DNA from: Guillardia theta CCMP2712
Lineage: Eukaryota; Cryptophyceae; Pyrenomonadales; Geminigeraceae
DNA length: 64,000 nt
NCBI RefSeq assembly: GCF_000315625.1
Contig: NW_005434661.1
Location: forward strand, 108,725 to 172,724
Direction of reading: 5' to 3'
Part shown: in pieces, positions 15,001-25,599 of the stretch
Layout of the letters: every line of letters starts with the position of its first letter
How positions within the stretch are numbered: position 1 is the first letter of the stretch
The notes under the pieces: generated by a model
What the model was told of the DNA's origin: nothing
What the model saw: only the letters and a program-made list of their open reading frames with translations
The model's database searches: none
Translations under genes and position numbers: made by a program

Positions 15001-17169
15001 ATGCCGGTGGAGCAACCGGGAGGAGGGGAGGGGGAGGAGGATCGGAGGAGGGCAGGAGCGGAGCGGAGAGGAGAGGACATAGTTTCCTCCATGCCTACTA
15101 GTGAGATCGACAAGCTTGCTCTTCGGAAGGCGAAGGAAATGGCGAGCAGTGCCGTTTCCTCAGTGTTCCTGACACTTTGTGGGAAATCGGACGAAGAGGA
15201 CAAGTTTACAGGGTGAGCGATGACTGTATGATTGTTTGCATTCGCATCTGATTCATGCAGCCATGTATGTTCTCTCGTATGATGCACTTCTTTGTTCGCA
15301 CTTGCAGATCTGCTTCTCTCTTCCATTCTCCTGTCTTGCAGGCTTCTTTTGACATAAAATTTGCTTGCTCAGGATTCAGAAAGAGATGGATTTCCACATG
15401 CAGAAAGTCGTGGAAGAATCTTTCTCTGCTGGTATGGAAGTAGCAGAAAGGAAGGCAGCTAAGGAGAAAGCAAACAGCAGCAAACTGTTCAAAGAGAGAA
15501 CTGAGCAGATTGTGAAGGAATATGAAACGAGACTTGCATCGCAAAAAGCTGAAGATGAGGAGGAGATGACCAAGACATGTGAATCTCTTCAATCTCAAGC
15601 TGTAGCTTGCAGTGAGCTCGTCGACATGGCGGCATCCATGATCGAGACATGGTGCCAGGCGCTGGGCTCGTCTGAGATAGCGAGAAAGGGTTTGGAAGAG
15701 GAGCGGAAGCGATTGGAGGAGGAGCTGGCCTCGAGTAGAGCAGCCTTGAGTGCAGCAGAAGCGAAGCTGAGTGAGGCGATGCAGAGGATGAGGAGGAAGG
15801 AGGAGAAGGTCAAGGAGCTCGAGGCGTCTCTCTCGGGCTGCCAGCAGTCGCTGGTGGAGGTCAAGAGCAGGTGGAGGGCAGACGCCGAGCTGGTTCAGCA
15901 CCAGGTGAGCCTCTTGCTGCTTCACGACGGAGAGACGCGTGAAGGAAGGTCGCAGCTCCAGGATGAGGTCTCTGCCCGTCTCGCGGCACAGGAGGAGACG
16001 AGGGTCTGCCAGGAGGAGCTCAAGGGATTGAAGGCGTCCATCTCGCACAAGGCAGGACGCTCCGTGACTCTCCTCGGCTGTGGATGACGATGACGCAGGA
16101 GAACGTGCTTGACAACATCGACAATGGCAGCCCGGAAGACATCATCTGGAAGCTGGAGGAGGAGAGGAAACAGCTCAAGGTACCTCTGCCCTCCCTTCTT
16201 CGTGCTCGCTGAACCTGCGCTCCTCTCCCTCCCCCAACGCAGCTTCGGCTCTTGTCGTTGGAGAAGCAGGTTGCGGAGGACGAGCGAAGGCATGCCAAGG
16301 CCATGCAGCAGGTTGCTCTGCCGTTGCCCCGACGCTCCCTCACCTCCTTTGCAGCTGCAGGAGAAGCACGTTGAAACACTGCTGGCAGAGAGGAACGCCA
16401 AGGCATTCTCAGAGCAGGTCTAGATTTATTCTCCTCTCCCTCCTCCTCCTAGCCTCTCCTCGCACTGAACTGACCTCCGCAGGTCGCACAACGACTCGAG
16501 CACGAGCTCCTCCAGCTCTCGGTCAACCAGTACAAGAAATCCTGTGCACAGCAGGCTCGTCTCTTTCTCCCGTCCTCTCCTCCCCTTCCTCCTACCTGCT
16601 TCAGTTCCTTACTTTGAGCCCGCCATCCATTTGGCTCCTTCCTCCCTCCTTGCGTTCCGTTTTCTCTCCTCCCTCCTCACTCCCTGCCTCCTTTCCAGCC
16701 TTCCTCCGTCACTCACTCTCTCGCTCTTCAGACCTGGGCTCTCAAGAAGCGAGGGTACGGGAAGAAGCAGATGGACTTCCAGGTGAGACTTGAGAGCCAC
16801 CCACTGTCTTGAACAGCCCAGCAGGATTTCAGCTCGGAATACGAGAAGTTGATCGGCACAGAGACGCGGCAAACTGTGAAAGAGGAAGGGGTTCTCCCCA
16901 GCTTGCCGAGCATTCCCGACCTCTCAAGAGAACTTCTGTTTGGAGGAGGAGGAGGAGGAGGAGGAGGAATATCCTTGAAGCCGCATGCGGAGCTGCAGGT
17001 CTCGACAGCAAGGGAGAACAGCTGCCCACCGCTCAACCTGTCCTTGCTGGAGGGGCGCAGGACAGCAGCAGGCGCTGCTGCTGGGACTCCGAGCACAGAG
17101 AGGCACGAGAGGAGCCGCGTGCCCCGCCCTCCTCCCCGTGCTCACTCAAAGTTGGCAACAGCTCGTTGA
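15001..17169 (+). CDS. Coiled-coil protein of unknown function
   Basis: Eight exons keep frame: 15001-15212, 15373-16063, 16099-16179, 16243-16311, 16355-16417, 16483-16554, 16732-16782 and 16825-17169; 527 residues. Most of the protein is a long coiled coil (for example GLEEERKRLEEELASSRAAL and RKEEKVKELEASL), with Glu, Lys and Leu heptads. Several small exons each encode one or two helical turns (LRLLSLEKQVAEDERRHAK; LQEKHVETLLAERNAKAF). The C-terminal exon is low complexity, with a nine-Gly run and a Pro/Arg-rich tail. Intron 2 is only 35 nt. Intron 6 (16555-16731) appears to begin with GC rather than GT. Resembles cytoskeletal or centrosomal proteins only in general composition; no family is recognised. 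Its stop codon abuts the stop of the minus-strand M20 gene. Confidence 0.72.
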
Positions 17170-20100
17170 TCAGGGCCTCTTTCTCTCTCCCTGCTTCCTC
17201 TCCAGGTTGAGGAGAAACGCGACAGCAGCCTTGGTGCCGTACTGGAGGTAACGGAAAGTTTGCCGTGCTTCCTCGTCCATGTCCTGCCCCTCCTGGGTCC
17301 GATGGGTGAGAGGCATGACGACGAGCTGCGGTGAGATCAGGGGAAGCATGAAGCCGGCGCAGCACCTGAGAGGCAGGGAGGACTTTGGTGAGGATGGAAG
17401 GGAGAGCGCTGGAGCACCCTTCATAGATGACCTGAGGCTCCTTGCGGTAGGCTAGCCGCATGGAATCGGAGAGAGCCTGAGGAGAGGAGGAGGATGAGAA
17501 AGGCAGAGTGAGGAGGAAGAGTCGACGCTTGCCTGGTACAAGGGCGTCTCACGATCTACTTCCCAGGCAGGCCAATGGGTCTGAGCATTGAGCTTGATCT
17601 GCCGCAGCTTCAGAGATCAACAGCGCAGAGGAAGAGGAAGCGAGAGCAGGGAGCAACGGCTGAGAGGAGGGCAGCAGGATCAGAGAATGTCGCACTTCAC
17701 AAGCTGTGTTCATGATGTTGGCTCCGCGGAAGAATTGCTGCGTCACTGCCTTGCTAACCTGCACCCCAGCTCAGCTCCAGCAATTCTGTTGAGCCAGGCA
17801 CCAGCTCGTGATCCACTCCAATTGGGTACCTGACGCTCAACCTCGCCAAGGGCTTGCTGGGAATCACCTGAGGTCGGCTACTCAGCGATGTCGAGCCCTC
17901 AAACTCCCCGTTTCCCCTCCATCCGTCCCTTTCTCCCCCCTCCTCCACTCCATCCTCCTTCACCTCTATCCTCTCCTCCCCCCTCCTCCCATCCCTTGTC
18001 CTCTTTGCCCTCCCCACTCCCCTCCTTCCTCACAGTTCGCATCGCCTCGTTGTCGCAGCCGGTGGAGATGCTGTGGAAGGACAGGGAGGGCTGGAACCAC
18101 GCGCGAGCCAGCATGTCCTTCTTCTCGAAGACGCTGCTGTCGAGCTGGGGCTCTACATCTCTCCAGGACTCTGGCAGCTCCTGATCCTGGAAGAGGGGGA
18201 TCAGAGACAGACAGGAAGACGGACTGAGGACGGGGTGGGGGACGAGGGAAGACCTCTTGAAAGAAGTCCAGCTCCTGGATTATCTTCTGGTGCTTCGGAT
18301 CCAATTGCCAGTCTTGCAGCTCAGGAACTTTGCGGGATCGTCAGATTCCTCCTCGTCCCCTCCTCCTTCCTCTCCTCTCTCCTTTCCTTCTCCTCCTCTT
18401 CCTTCCTCGCGGCATCCTCCCCTCCCAAGAGCACCTGCGATGGATCCATTGGGGTGGACCAGTGAGCTGCAGAACAAGTGGATCAGAGGGAAGCATCGAA
18501 ACAGACAGACAGGAAGACAGACAAACACACATACACATAGTCTTAACACGCAGCTACCTGAGCGCGTGCACGAGGGCCGCGAGCGGCTCCATCAAGACTC
18601 CGCCGAAGTAGCCGGAGTGGAGGTCAGCGAACTGAGCCTGGCGCAAGCGAGTAAAGGAGTCAACCGCAGCAGAACTGAGAGGAGGGAGAGGAGAAGTGCG
18701 GGGAATGGGAGAGGGAGGGGTGGGGGGGCGGCAAGCAGTGGATGGAAGAGGTGATGAACATTGCGAACCTGCGCTTTTGCAAAGAATGTGGAAAGTCCGC
18801 GATAGCCATGGATGATGGCAGGCTGGAAAAGAATGAGGAGGGAGGGAGGGAGAGGAGAGGAGAGGAGAGGAGAGGAGAGGAGAGGAGAGGAGAGGAGAGG
18901 AGAGGAGAGGAGAGAAGAGGAGAGGAGAGGAGAAAACCTTGTATGACTGCAAGAAGCTCTGAAAGTCGCAGTCAAAGGAAGAGAACATGAAAGCAGACTT
19001 GCAGGTGAGAGCAGGAGAAGAGGGGTGGAAAAGAGAAGAAGGAGGGGTAGCAAAGGGAAGAACGGGGAGGAGAACGCAGTCTTACTCCATCCATGATCAC
19101 GACACCAGCGTTCTTCGAGGATAGATGGCGCGACTTGACGAGGCGCTGAAGGGCTCGAGGAGAAATCATTCCTTGCCTCACATGGACCTCACTAGCTGAC
19201 GTACCTTTCTCTAGTAACGTCGTATGCGCCTCCTCCAGACAGTCGATGATGATCTCAACTTTGAAGGGGAGCGGCAGCTGGAGTTCTGCAGGCAAGTCAC
19301 AGTTCCCCTCCCCTCTCTCCTCCTTCAACTTCTTATCGCTGCAATCGCGACAATCCACACCAGCATCTTGGCGACATCTCCGCCATACCTGCATGGAGAT
19401 GATAAGAGCACCTTCAACACGCAGACATCGCATGCCCTTCAACCAAACACCTCTCCCTTCCTCGCCCCTCGCGCCAGCTCACCTGAGCTTCGACAAGTTC
19501 ACGTCCGAGTTCTCTATCAGGGAAGCGTCGCCGTCAGCGATGATCTCAGTGTCTGCCATCCCCGAGAGAAAGAGAGGCTCTGACAGCAAGAGTCAGAGCA
19601 GCACCTTCTTACAGCTCGTCCTCACGGATATGAGCGTACACGACGAGCGAGCTCTTGGAAGACGCCTCATCCTGCTCGAAGCTGGCAACAAGGACCTCGG
19701 GCAGGTTCTCATAGAACATCTCTGCGGGCAACATCAGGGCCTCCAGCATTCGACCAGCAGCCACGTCGTAGTGAGATCACCGGAGGAGTTGGGGTATAAG
19801 AGAGCAGCCTTGTCAACAGCCGGCAGGCTGTTGAAGTCATCGGGGATGTGCATGTCGTGGAATTTCCTTCCAAGAGGGCATGTCAAGGGGCAACTTTGTC
19901 ACTGACGTCTCGTCTCCTCACTGTGATAACTTGAGCCGTTGTCTCCCTGTCGGAGCTGAGTGAACTGTCGCTCCAACCTTGTCGAGAAACATCTTCATCG
20001 CTTCGATGGTCTGTTTGACATTGTGATTCACTTCTTCTCTTCAATCCCTCCCCTCCCGATCCTTTCTCCTCCCTCCTCCTCTCCTCCATCATCACCATCA

Positions 20101-20708
20101 TCACCTCCTCCTCCCCGCCCCTCAACCCTCCTCCTCCTCTTCCTCCTCCTCCTACTTTCTCCAAACTTCCCAGCTTCTGATTTCCTCTTATCCATCCGGC
20201 CTCGACTGCTTCTCCTCTCTTCCTCCTCCTTGGCCTCTCCACTTCTGTTTCCTCCAATCCTCCATCGATATGATCCTCTCACACCCCACGCTCCTCTCCT
20301 CCGGCACCGTAGTTCCGTTGCCCGCGCAAGAGTCTGCAAGCGTCATCCAGGTGCGGTAAATCTCACTCTCCATCTTGTCGATCTCAGACCAGGCGTCCTG
20401 CAGGCAAGGATCATTCAGACAAGCAAACTTCAACCTCCATTCCCTGTCTCTCAGTATCCTTCACTGCTTCTGCAGAACAGCTTGCACATGTTTCTCCAAC
20501 ACAAATACATCTTGTTTCCCATCTCTTCCCTACTTCCCAATTTTCCTCCTCAACAAACCAGCCACCAGAAACAAGAATTCGATACTTTTACCTCCAGGTG
20601 GGGAAAGTCCTTGATCTCGTCGAGGAAATTTTTGAGGTCAAGATACTCTGCGAAGATATCAGCACAACTCAGCGTCATATCTCCAATGTGTCGCACTCTC
20701 TTCTCCAT
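17170..20708 (-). CDS. M20-family metallopeptidase (CNDP-type dipeptidase), divergent
   Basis: Many small exons spell out an M20 (carnosine/nonspecific dipeptidase) fold. In order: TIEAMKMFLDKVGATV (about 20010); LPEVLVASFEQDEAS and SLVVYAHIQP (about 19690-19640; canonical YGHxDVQP); RYGGDVAKMLVWIVAI (canonical YGRGxxDxKGP); LPFKVEIIIDCLEEAH (canonical EGxEE); GVVIMDG; HGYRGLSTFF and ADLHSGYFGGVLMEPLAAL (dimerisation/substrate His, about 18640); VIPSKPLARLSVRYP; EPQVIYEGCSSALP; and VVMPLTHRTQEG near the end. The stop is at 17170-17172. The Asp of the HxD pair is missing in this reading, while the other metal-ligand positions seem present, so activity is doubtful. N-terminal exons (MEKRVRHIGDMTLSC at 20708) are assigned tentatively, and several junctions were not resolved. 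One intron holds a (GAGAG)n array. Family assignment is confident, the exact model is not. Confidence 0.65.
18843..18932. repeat. (GGAGA)n pentanucleotide repeat
   Basis: About 17 units of GAGAG inside an intron of the M20 gene, interrupted once. Frames of the ERRGEERR or LLSSPLL type across it are artefacts. Confidence 0.9.
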
Positions 20709-20899
20709 TGACTTCAAACCTGCCAGGTCTGCTCTTGTCCAACCACTGCATATCTGATCAGCACTGGCAAACTACTCCCTCCCTCCCTCCATATGTCCCT
20801 CCCCTCCCCTCCCCTCCCCTCCCCTCCTCAACTCTCCCTCTTCCTACCAATGTCCCATCGTATGAAATGTTAGAAGCTATGAAGTGAGACTCTTGCGCC

Positions 20900-22151
20900 A
20901 TGGCTTCATGACCTCAGTCAGCAACGAGCAGGCAGGGCTTGCAATTCGTTACCAGACGCAAACACTGCTGGGTTTCTTAGCAGAGCGCTGTCCTTCACCG
21001 TCAGCGTACATGCATCATGCATGCAGACTGCGACGAATTCGTTCTAGCACGACCCTGAGCACGGAAAAGGAGCCATGGCAGTCGTACCTCGAAGAGGAAG
21101 CAGTTGCTCACGTATGCCTTAGCCCGTCCACCGATCCTCAGCCCTGCCGAAGAGAACAGCCCGCAGTCCTGTGCACGTCTGAGCGAGCAGCTCGTAGCAC
21201 ACGCCATGCTCACTTGGATGGTGCAGTCTTTCAAGGTAACGTCGGAGGAGCCCATGGCAACGACTCCATCCGTTGCCATGTCTGGCAGGAAACAACCATC
21301 TCAGTTCATCCAGAAGTCAGGACTCATCATGGTTGACCTATTCTCAAGTTGGAATCATCGCACTGCTTTCCAAAGCCCCCGATCAAACTAAATTGCAACA
21401 TCACTCTCAATAAAAGACGATGGAACGCAAACCAGTTCGAGATCTCAACCAACGAACTCTCATCGCATCTGGAAACTTCTCAAAACAGAAATCCAGGCTC
21501 ACATACAAACGACAACCTGAGCACAACAAACTCATTGCTATGCAGGATACAATTGCTCAACTTCCAGGGTCCCCCAAGAATCTTGACTCCTGCTCGTTGT
21601 CATTCACCACATTGAGGTCAGGGCCGGCCCCTCCTTGCCTGCTTCTTGACAGATGAAGGTGCTGATAACAGTCTTCCATTGAAGAGCGTGCCTGAGCAGC
21701 ATGTAAACATCAGGCATGGTGCTGATAGTGGTACCAGGATCCTCTACTTCCTTCCTCGAGGCAGAGAGGTCCTGAGAGGGGGCACTCCTCTGCTCCGATA
21801 ATCTTGAACTGTGCTTTCAGCGACACAACCTGATCTGCCGACCTGCATGAATGTCAAGCATGACAACAAGAGGAGAGGACGAAAGGGATTGCTCTACCAC
21901 ATCAGGTTCTCCTCCACCGCGTCCGGAGCTATCCGAATCACCTGCTCCTCATCCCCCGCAGCATTCCCTGAGCGTTGGTTGGCGTATCGAACTGCTGATG
22001 CAAAGTGCTGCTCGTCAGAGGAGATGGTGAATTCATGGTGTCCTCCTCCTCTGAGCCTCAGCCTTGCTGGGACACTGAGCGATGACATAGGAGCATGCTT
22101 CTCAGTCGTAAGGCAGCAAAGGAGGAGGATGAAGAGTCCGATCGCCTTCAT
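20900..22151 (-). CDS. Secreted beta-helix-like protein (partial model)
   Basis: Exon 1 (22151-21918, phase 0) starts with a strong signal peptide (MKAIGLFILLLCCLTTEK), then the unusual ARLRLRGGGHHEF, then QVIRIAPDA. The next exon (from 21829) gives VVSLKAQFKIIGAEECPLSG. Further exons give VKILGGPWKLSNCILHSNE (about 21590-21530) and GVVAMGSSDVTLKDCTIQVS ... AGLRIGGRAKAYVSNCFLFE (about 21278-21085). The repeating pattern of short beta strands ending in Asn/Cys (LSNCIL, LKDCTI, VSNCFL) is what right-handed parallel beta-helices look like, but no catalytic motif is seen and the family is not identified. The 3' exons and stop were not resolved; 20900 is an approximate limit. A 163-bp fragment of exon 1 is duplicated at 25034-25196. 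Confidence 0.5.
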
Positions 22152-22179
22152 TGTCTGGGTACAGCCTTGCTCATGGAGG

Positions 22180-23060
22180 TCCGACCGAGAGAGAGATCGA
22201 GCATAGACAAGCAGCAGTCCAACATGTCAGGGTCCAGAGGAGAAGGGGAGCGGGAGCTACAAGGATGCATGTCGGGTCCTGGCCCCATCGGAACTTGCGC
22301 AGGACATGACCGGACCGGGACACCCGGCCCGGCCGGGGCCCGGGCCGTAGTCACCAGCTTCCTTTACTCCGAGTCCTCGCAGTGACCGTACTGGGGAATG
22401 GAGTCCTGCGCGCTGTTAAGTGAAGGTATCAGTTAAGTTTGGGGGACAGCAGTTGGCAGGATTAGGTTTGGTTCTCGCTGTCTTTTCTCTTCTCGCCGTT
22501 TGGCCCGGCAGTGCGATCGGACAGTGTCAGGGTTACTGAAGCCTCCTCGACTGAGAGTCTCCTACTGAAGTTGTCCTCGTACTGATCTTTAACTTAACTT
22601 TGAGTAAAGATTTTTAACCGTCTAACTTTGAGTAAAGAAGTCACACTGTAGTAAAATCATCGTAAACTTCCGTGACTCTCACAGGCTGCGCTGGTCACTG
22701 TCACCGCTTGGGGGGACTCGAACAACGGACGGGGGCTTGTCACGGACTCTGACTCACAACTTAAAAGCACACACCGCGCTCGCCACTGATGAGCCTCCGA
22801 CACATTAAAAAGAAACAATTATTACCCAGAACTTCTCACCGACTGCAAGAACTTATCCGGGTTCTTACAGGGGAGCAGCCACGATAGTACCTTCTTGGCT
22901 CACCCACCCCGAAGAGTAGGGTTCTTACACCAGCGTAATTATTAGAACTTAGAACTTATCCGGGCGTAATTATTAGTCATCATGTGCCTCCGAAACTATT
23001 CGGGGAGCAGCCACGATCAATCTCCTTGGCTGACCCATCCCGAAGAGTATCATGTTCAGA
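22180..23060. repeat. Repeat-rich upstream region of duplicated unit, copy 1
   Basis: Contains a GC-rich patch (22290-22345), TTAAGTGAAGGTATCAG and two TTTGAGTAAAG motifs (22595-22640). Two direct repeats follow, each reading GAGCAGCCACGAT, about 15 variable bases, CTTGGCT, ACCCA and CCGAAGAGTA (22874-22919 and 23004-23049). The same elements recur, rearranged, upstream of copy 2 (26845-27790). Confidence 0.7.
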
Positions 23061-23069
23061 TCTTGAGGG

Positions 23070-23077
23070 TATAAAAA
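23070..23077 (+). promoter_or_regulatory. TATA box of copy 1
   Basis: TATAAAAA 55 nt before the ATG at 23132; the stretch from here to the ATG (TTATATGAAG, TAAACATTCGTCGTAAAGCG) is conserved in copy 2. Confidence 0.65.
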
Positions 23078-23131
23078 GGGGTTATATGAAGTTTACAGTA
23101 GAGTGTCGAAGTAAACATTCGTCGTAAAGCG

Positions 23132-24870
23132 ATGAGCCGCGCGATGGCGTGCGAGGGCGAGGAAGCCATGGAGCTGACGTGCGTCAGCGAGTCAAGTGAG
23201 CGAGAATCTGAAGCCCGAGGGACTCACAACAAACCTCTGGAGTTCTGCTACTTCTACACGCACTCGAAGGGCGACTTCCTCCAAAGCTGCATCCGGGAGA
23301 GGATAGTCTACAAGTACAAGCCCAGCGCCATCTTCTTCTCGCCTGAGCCTCTGTCTGCCGTGCTGGCCTGGCCTCGAGCACAGTTAGCCCTGGCGCTGTT
23401 GAGTGCAACATGGTTGGTCTTCATCACACTGAAGCTGCAGTCAATCCAATCTGCAGGGTATTTCTCGCTGGTGAACGAGGAAGCGAGGGTGCGAGAGTTC
23501 TCGACGGCAGCTTTTGGACGGGACCGAGAGCTTGCCTGCTCGTGGGAGCTTGTCCTCGAAATGTTCATATCCTTCCTCCTGGGTGTCTCCGGGCTTCTGA
23601 TCAGCATCCTTGCGCATACGAGTCGCATCGAGTTAGCTAAGCTGGTAAGTACATGGGTTAATTGACAGTCACCAAGAGACTGAGAGGATCGCAGTTGATG
23701 CTCGTCACCGGCTTTGTCGGCATCACGACCAATTTCATCATCTTCGTCAAGCTGACGTTACAAGGCTCTGCCAGGAGTGGGCTGAGGACGCCGAGCTGGT
23801 TCTTTTTAGTGAACGTGATGACGGTAAGTTGTGTGCGAGTGCTGGGAGCGACGCTGAGGTCACCCTGCAGGACGTGCTTTTGTTTCCTATGCCGCTGGCA
23901 GTGAACGAGAGCTGGGTGGTGGAGCTAGTGCTGCTGGACAGCATAGTCCACCTGAGTGTGGAGTTTGCGGACGGACAGCTGCCATACTTGTACATGCTGA
24001 TGGCAACCGTTGCCCTCAGCTTTCTGCTGGCGCGCGAGCGTATGAGATGGCGAGTGCTGCGGGAGATGCGTCAGGAACAAGAAGGAGCGTGGGAGGAAGA
24101 ATGGATGAAGATGCGAGGCAGCTGGGCTCTCCGGTCTCTGACGAAGGCTCTTCGAGTTGGGCCCGACTATCGGTCGTTTGCGTTCGGGTCTTTTGGTCCG
24201 ATCGTCATAGTGAGCTCAGAACGTCGTCAGGATGAGGAGGCAGAGCTGGATTACATCCCGGCTTGCAACCCCAAGACCAACACGAAGGTGCAGACGTCAC
24301 CTGACAGCCTCGACCAGCTCTACGCTCAGGCGATCCTCATCGAGCCTGTCTTCCTCCTCAAGGTCCAGGCCCTCGCCTTCGCGTCCGACGGCTACTTCCC
24401 TCTTGACAGCTGCCAGGACAGCTCCCCCGAGTACGTGCGATGGCGAGACGCGGTGAGGGACGACACGCTAGCAGACAGGGTGAGGTGGGCAGCCATCAAG
24501 AGCGCCTCTAGAGCCATCGAGAAGCTTGTGCGCGCATACAACTTTGTCAGAGCTCACGGATGTGGTGCGGCAGACGATTGTGTTTGCGGGGCTGGAGGAG
24601 CTGCTGCTGGGGGTGAAGGCGGTGCTGGACGACCCGGAGCTGGAGGTGGTGAGGATCAAGAACAGGCTCGATCCAGGCTTCGACTCGACGCTGTCGGGGG
24701 GGTACCGGGACGTGGCGATCAACGTACGAGTAGTGAGTGACGAGACGAGGAGGAGAGGGGTAGAGGGACACGTGTGCGAGCTTCAGCTGATCCTCCAAGA
24801 CTTCCATGCCCTCAAGTCCATGGACGGACACAAGAGGTACGTGCAGTTCCGCAACATCCGGTGTGAGTGA
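23132..24870 (+). pseudogene. Membrane protein with RelA/SpoT-like domain, copy 1 (frameshifted, shortened)
   Basis: Exons 23132-23644, 23695-23823 and 23871 onward, with introns of 50 and 47 nt, are almost identical to copy 2, offset by exactly 4,720 bp. The N-terminal half has about five hydrophobic segments (LALALLSATWLVFITLKL, MFISFLLGVSGLLISILAH, LMLVTGFVGITTNFIIF, YLYMLMATVALSFLLA). It is followed by a charged linker and the start of the soluble domain (SLDQLYAQAILIEPVFLLK). Near 24540 the sequence switches from the copy-2 module-2 version (LVRAYN) to the module-1 version (ELTDVVRQTIVFAGLEELL) with a change of frame. The natural frame resumes and ends at the TGA at 24868-24870 with GHKRYVQFRNIRCE. 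The roughly 2-kb middle of copy 2 is missing. I read this as an unequal recombination product that broke the gene. No intron that would restore frame is apparent. Confidence 0.7.
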
Positions 24871-25033
24871 CGTCGAGGGCGGAGCCTCTCGCCGGGCAGT
24901 GAGAGAGGAGGGGCTTAAAGTCGAGCTTAGTAAACAAGACTGAGAGGCATCAGCTGTACACTTACCTCTCCTTTCCGAGGCCTGCCCTCGGAGCCTGAGT
25001 CGCCGCAATCCGTACTCAGTCGGACGTCATCCT

Positions 25034-25196
25034 ACCGCGTCCGGAGCTATCCGAATCACCTGCGCCTCATCCCCCGCAGCATTCCCTGAGCGTTGGTTGG
25101 CGTATCGAACTGCTGATGCAAAGTGCTGCTCGTCAGAGGAGATGGTGAATTCATGGTGTCCTCCTCCTCTGAGCCTCAGCCTTGCTGGGACACTGA
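25034..25196 (-). pseudogene. Displaced exon fragment of the beta-helix gene
   Basis: 163 bp nearly identical to 21916-22078, that is the 3' part of exon 1 of the beta-helix gene, including its RLRLRGGG codons and ending exactly at the exon/intron boundary. It sits between repeats of the duplicated unit, without the signal peptide or downstream exons. Confidence 0.8.
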
Positions 25197-25599
25197 CCCG
25201 CATGATATACGAGCATTGTTGTATCGATGAGGATCCGGAACCACGGATACTCGTCGGATATTTCCCACCATCGCCACCATCGCCACGGCGGCTATCTCAG
25301 ATCGCCGATCCCTTGTGCGTGAAGTAGTTTACCTCCTGGCAGTAAACTTAGAGACTTCTATCTTCTGCTTCTCTATCTTCTTCATCCTTTCTTTACTCGT
25401 GTCGTTAACAATCTCTGTGTTGTGTATGCAACATTCTGGAAGCGAAGTGGTTGATTCATGACCTCGAAACAAGGCACTCAGCCTCGATCTAAGCAATCAG
25501 GAGCATTTCAAACTGAAATTGCTGAAGAGAGTTCTGAGGAAGACTCTGAGTCGAATGGAGCGAGCGGCAGCAGCAGCAGCAGCTTTCTCCGAGTCAGAC

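Noticed and set aside
18592-19053. LLSSPLLSSPLL minus-strand frame as a repetitive protein
   Set aside because: Translation of the GGAGA repeat within an intron of the M20 gene; neighbouring exons use the flanks instead.
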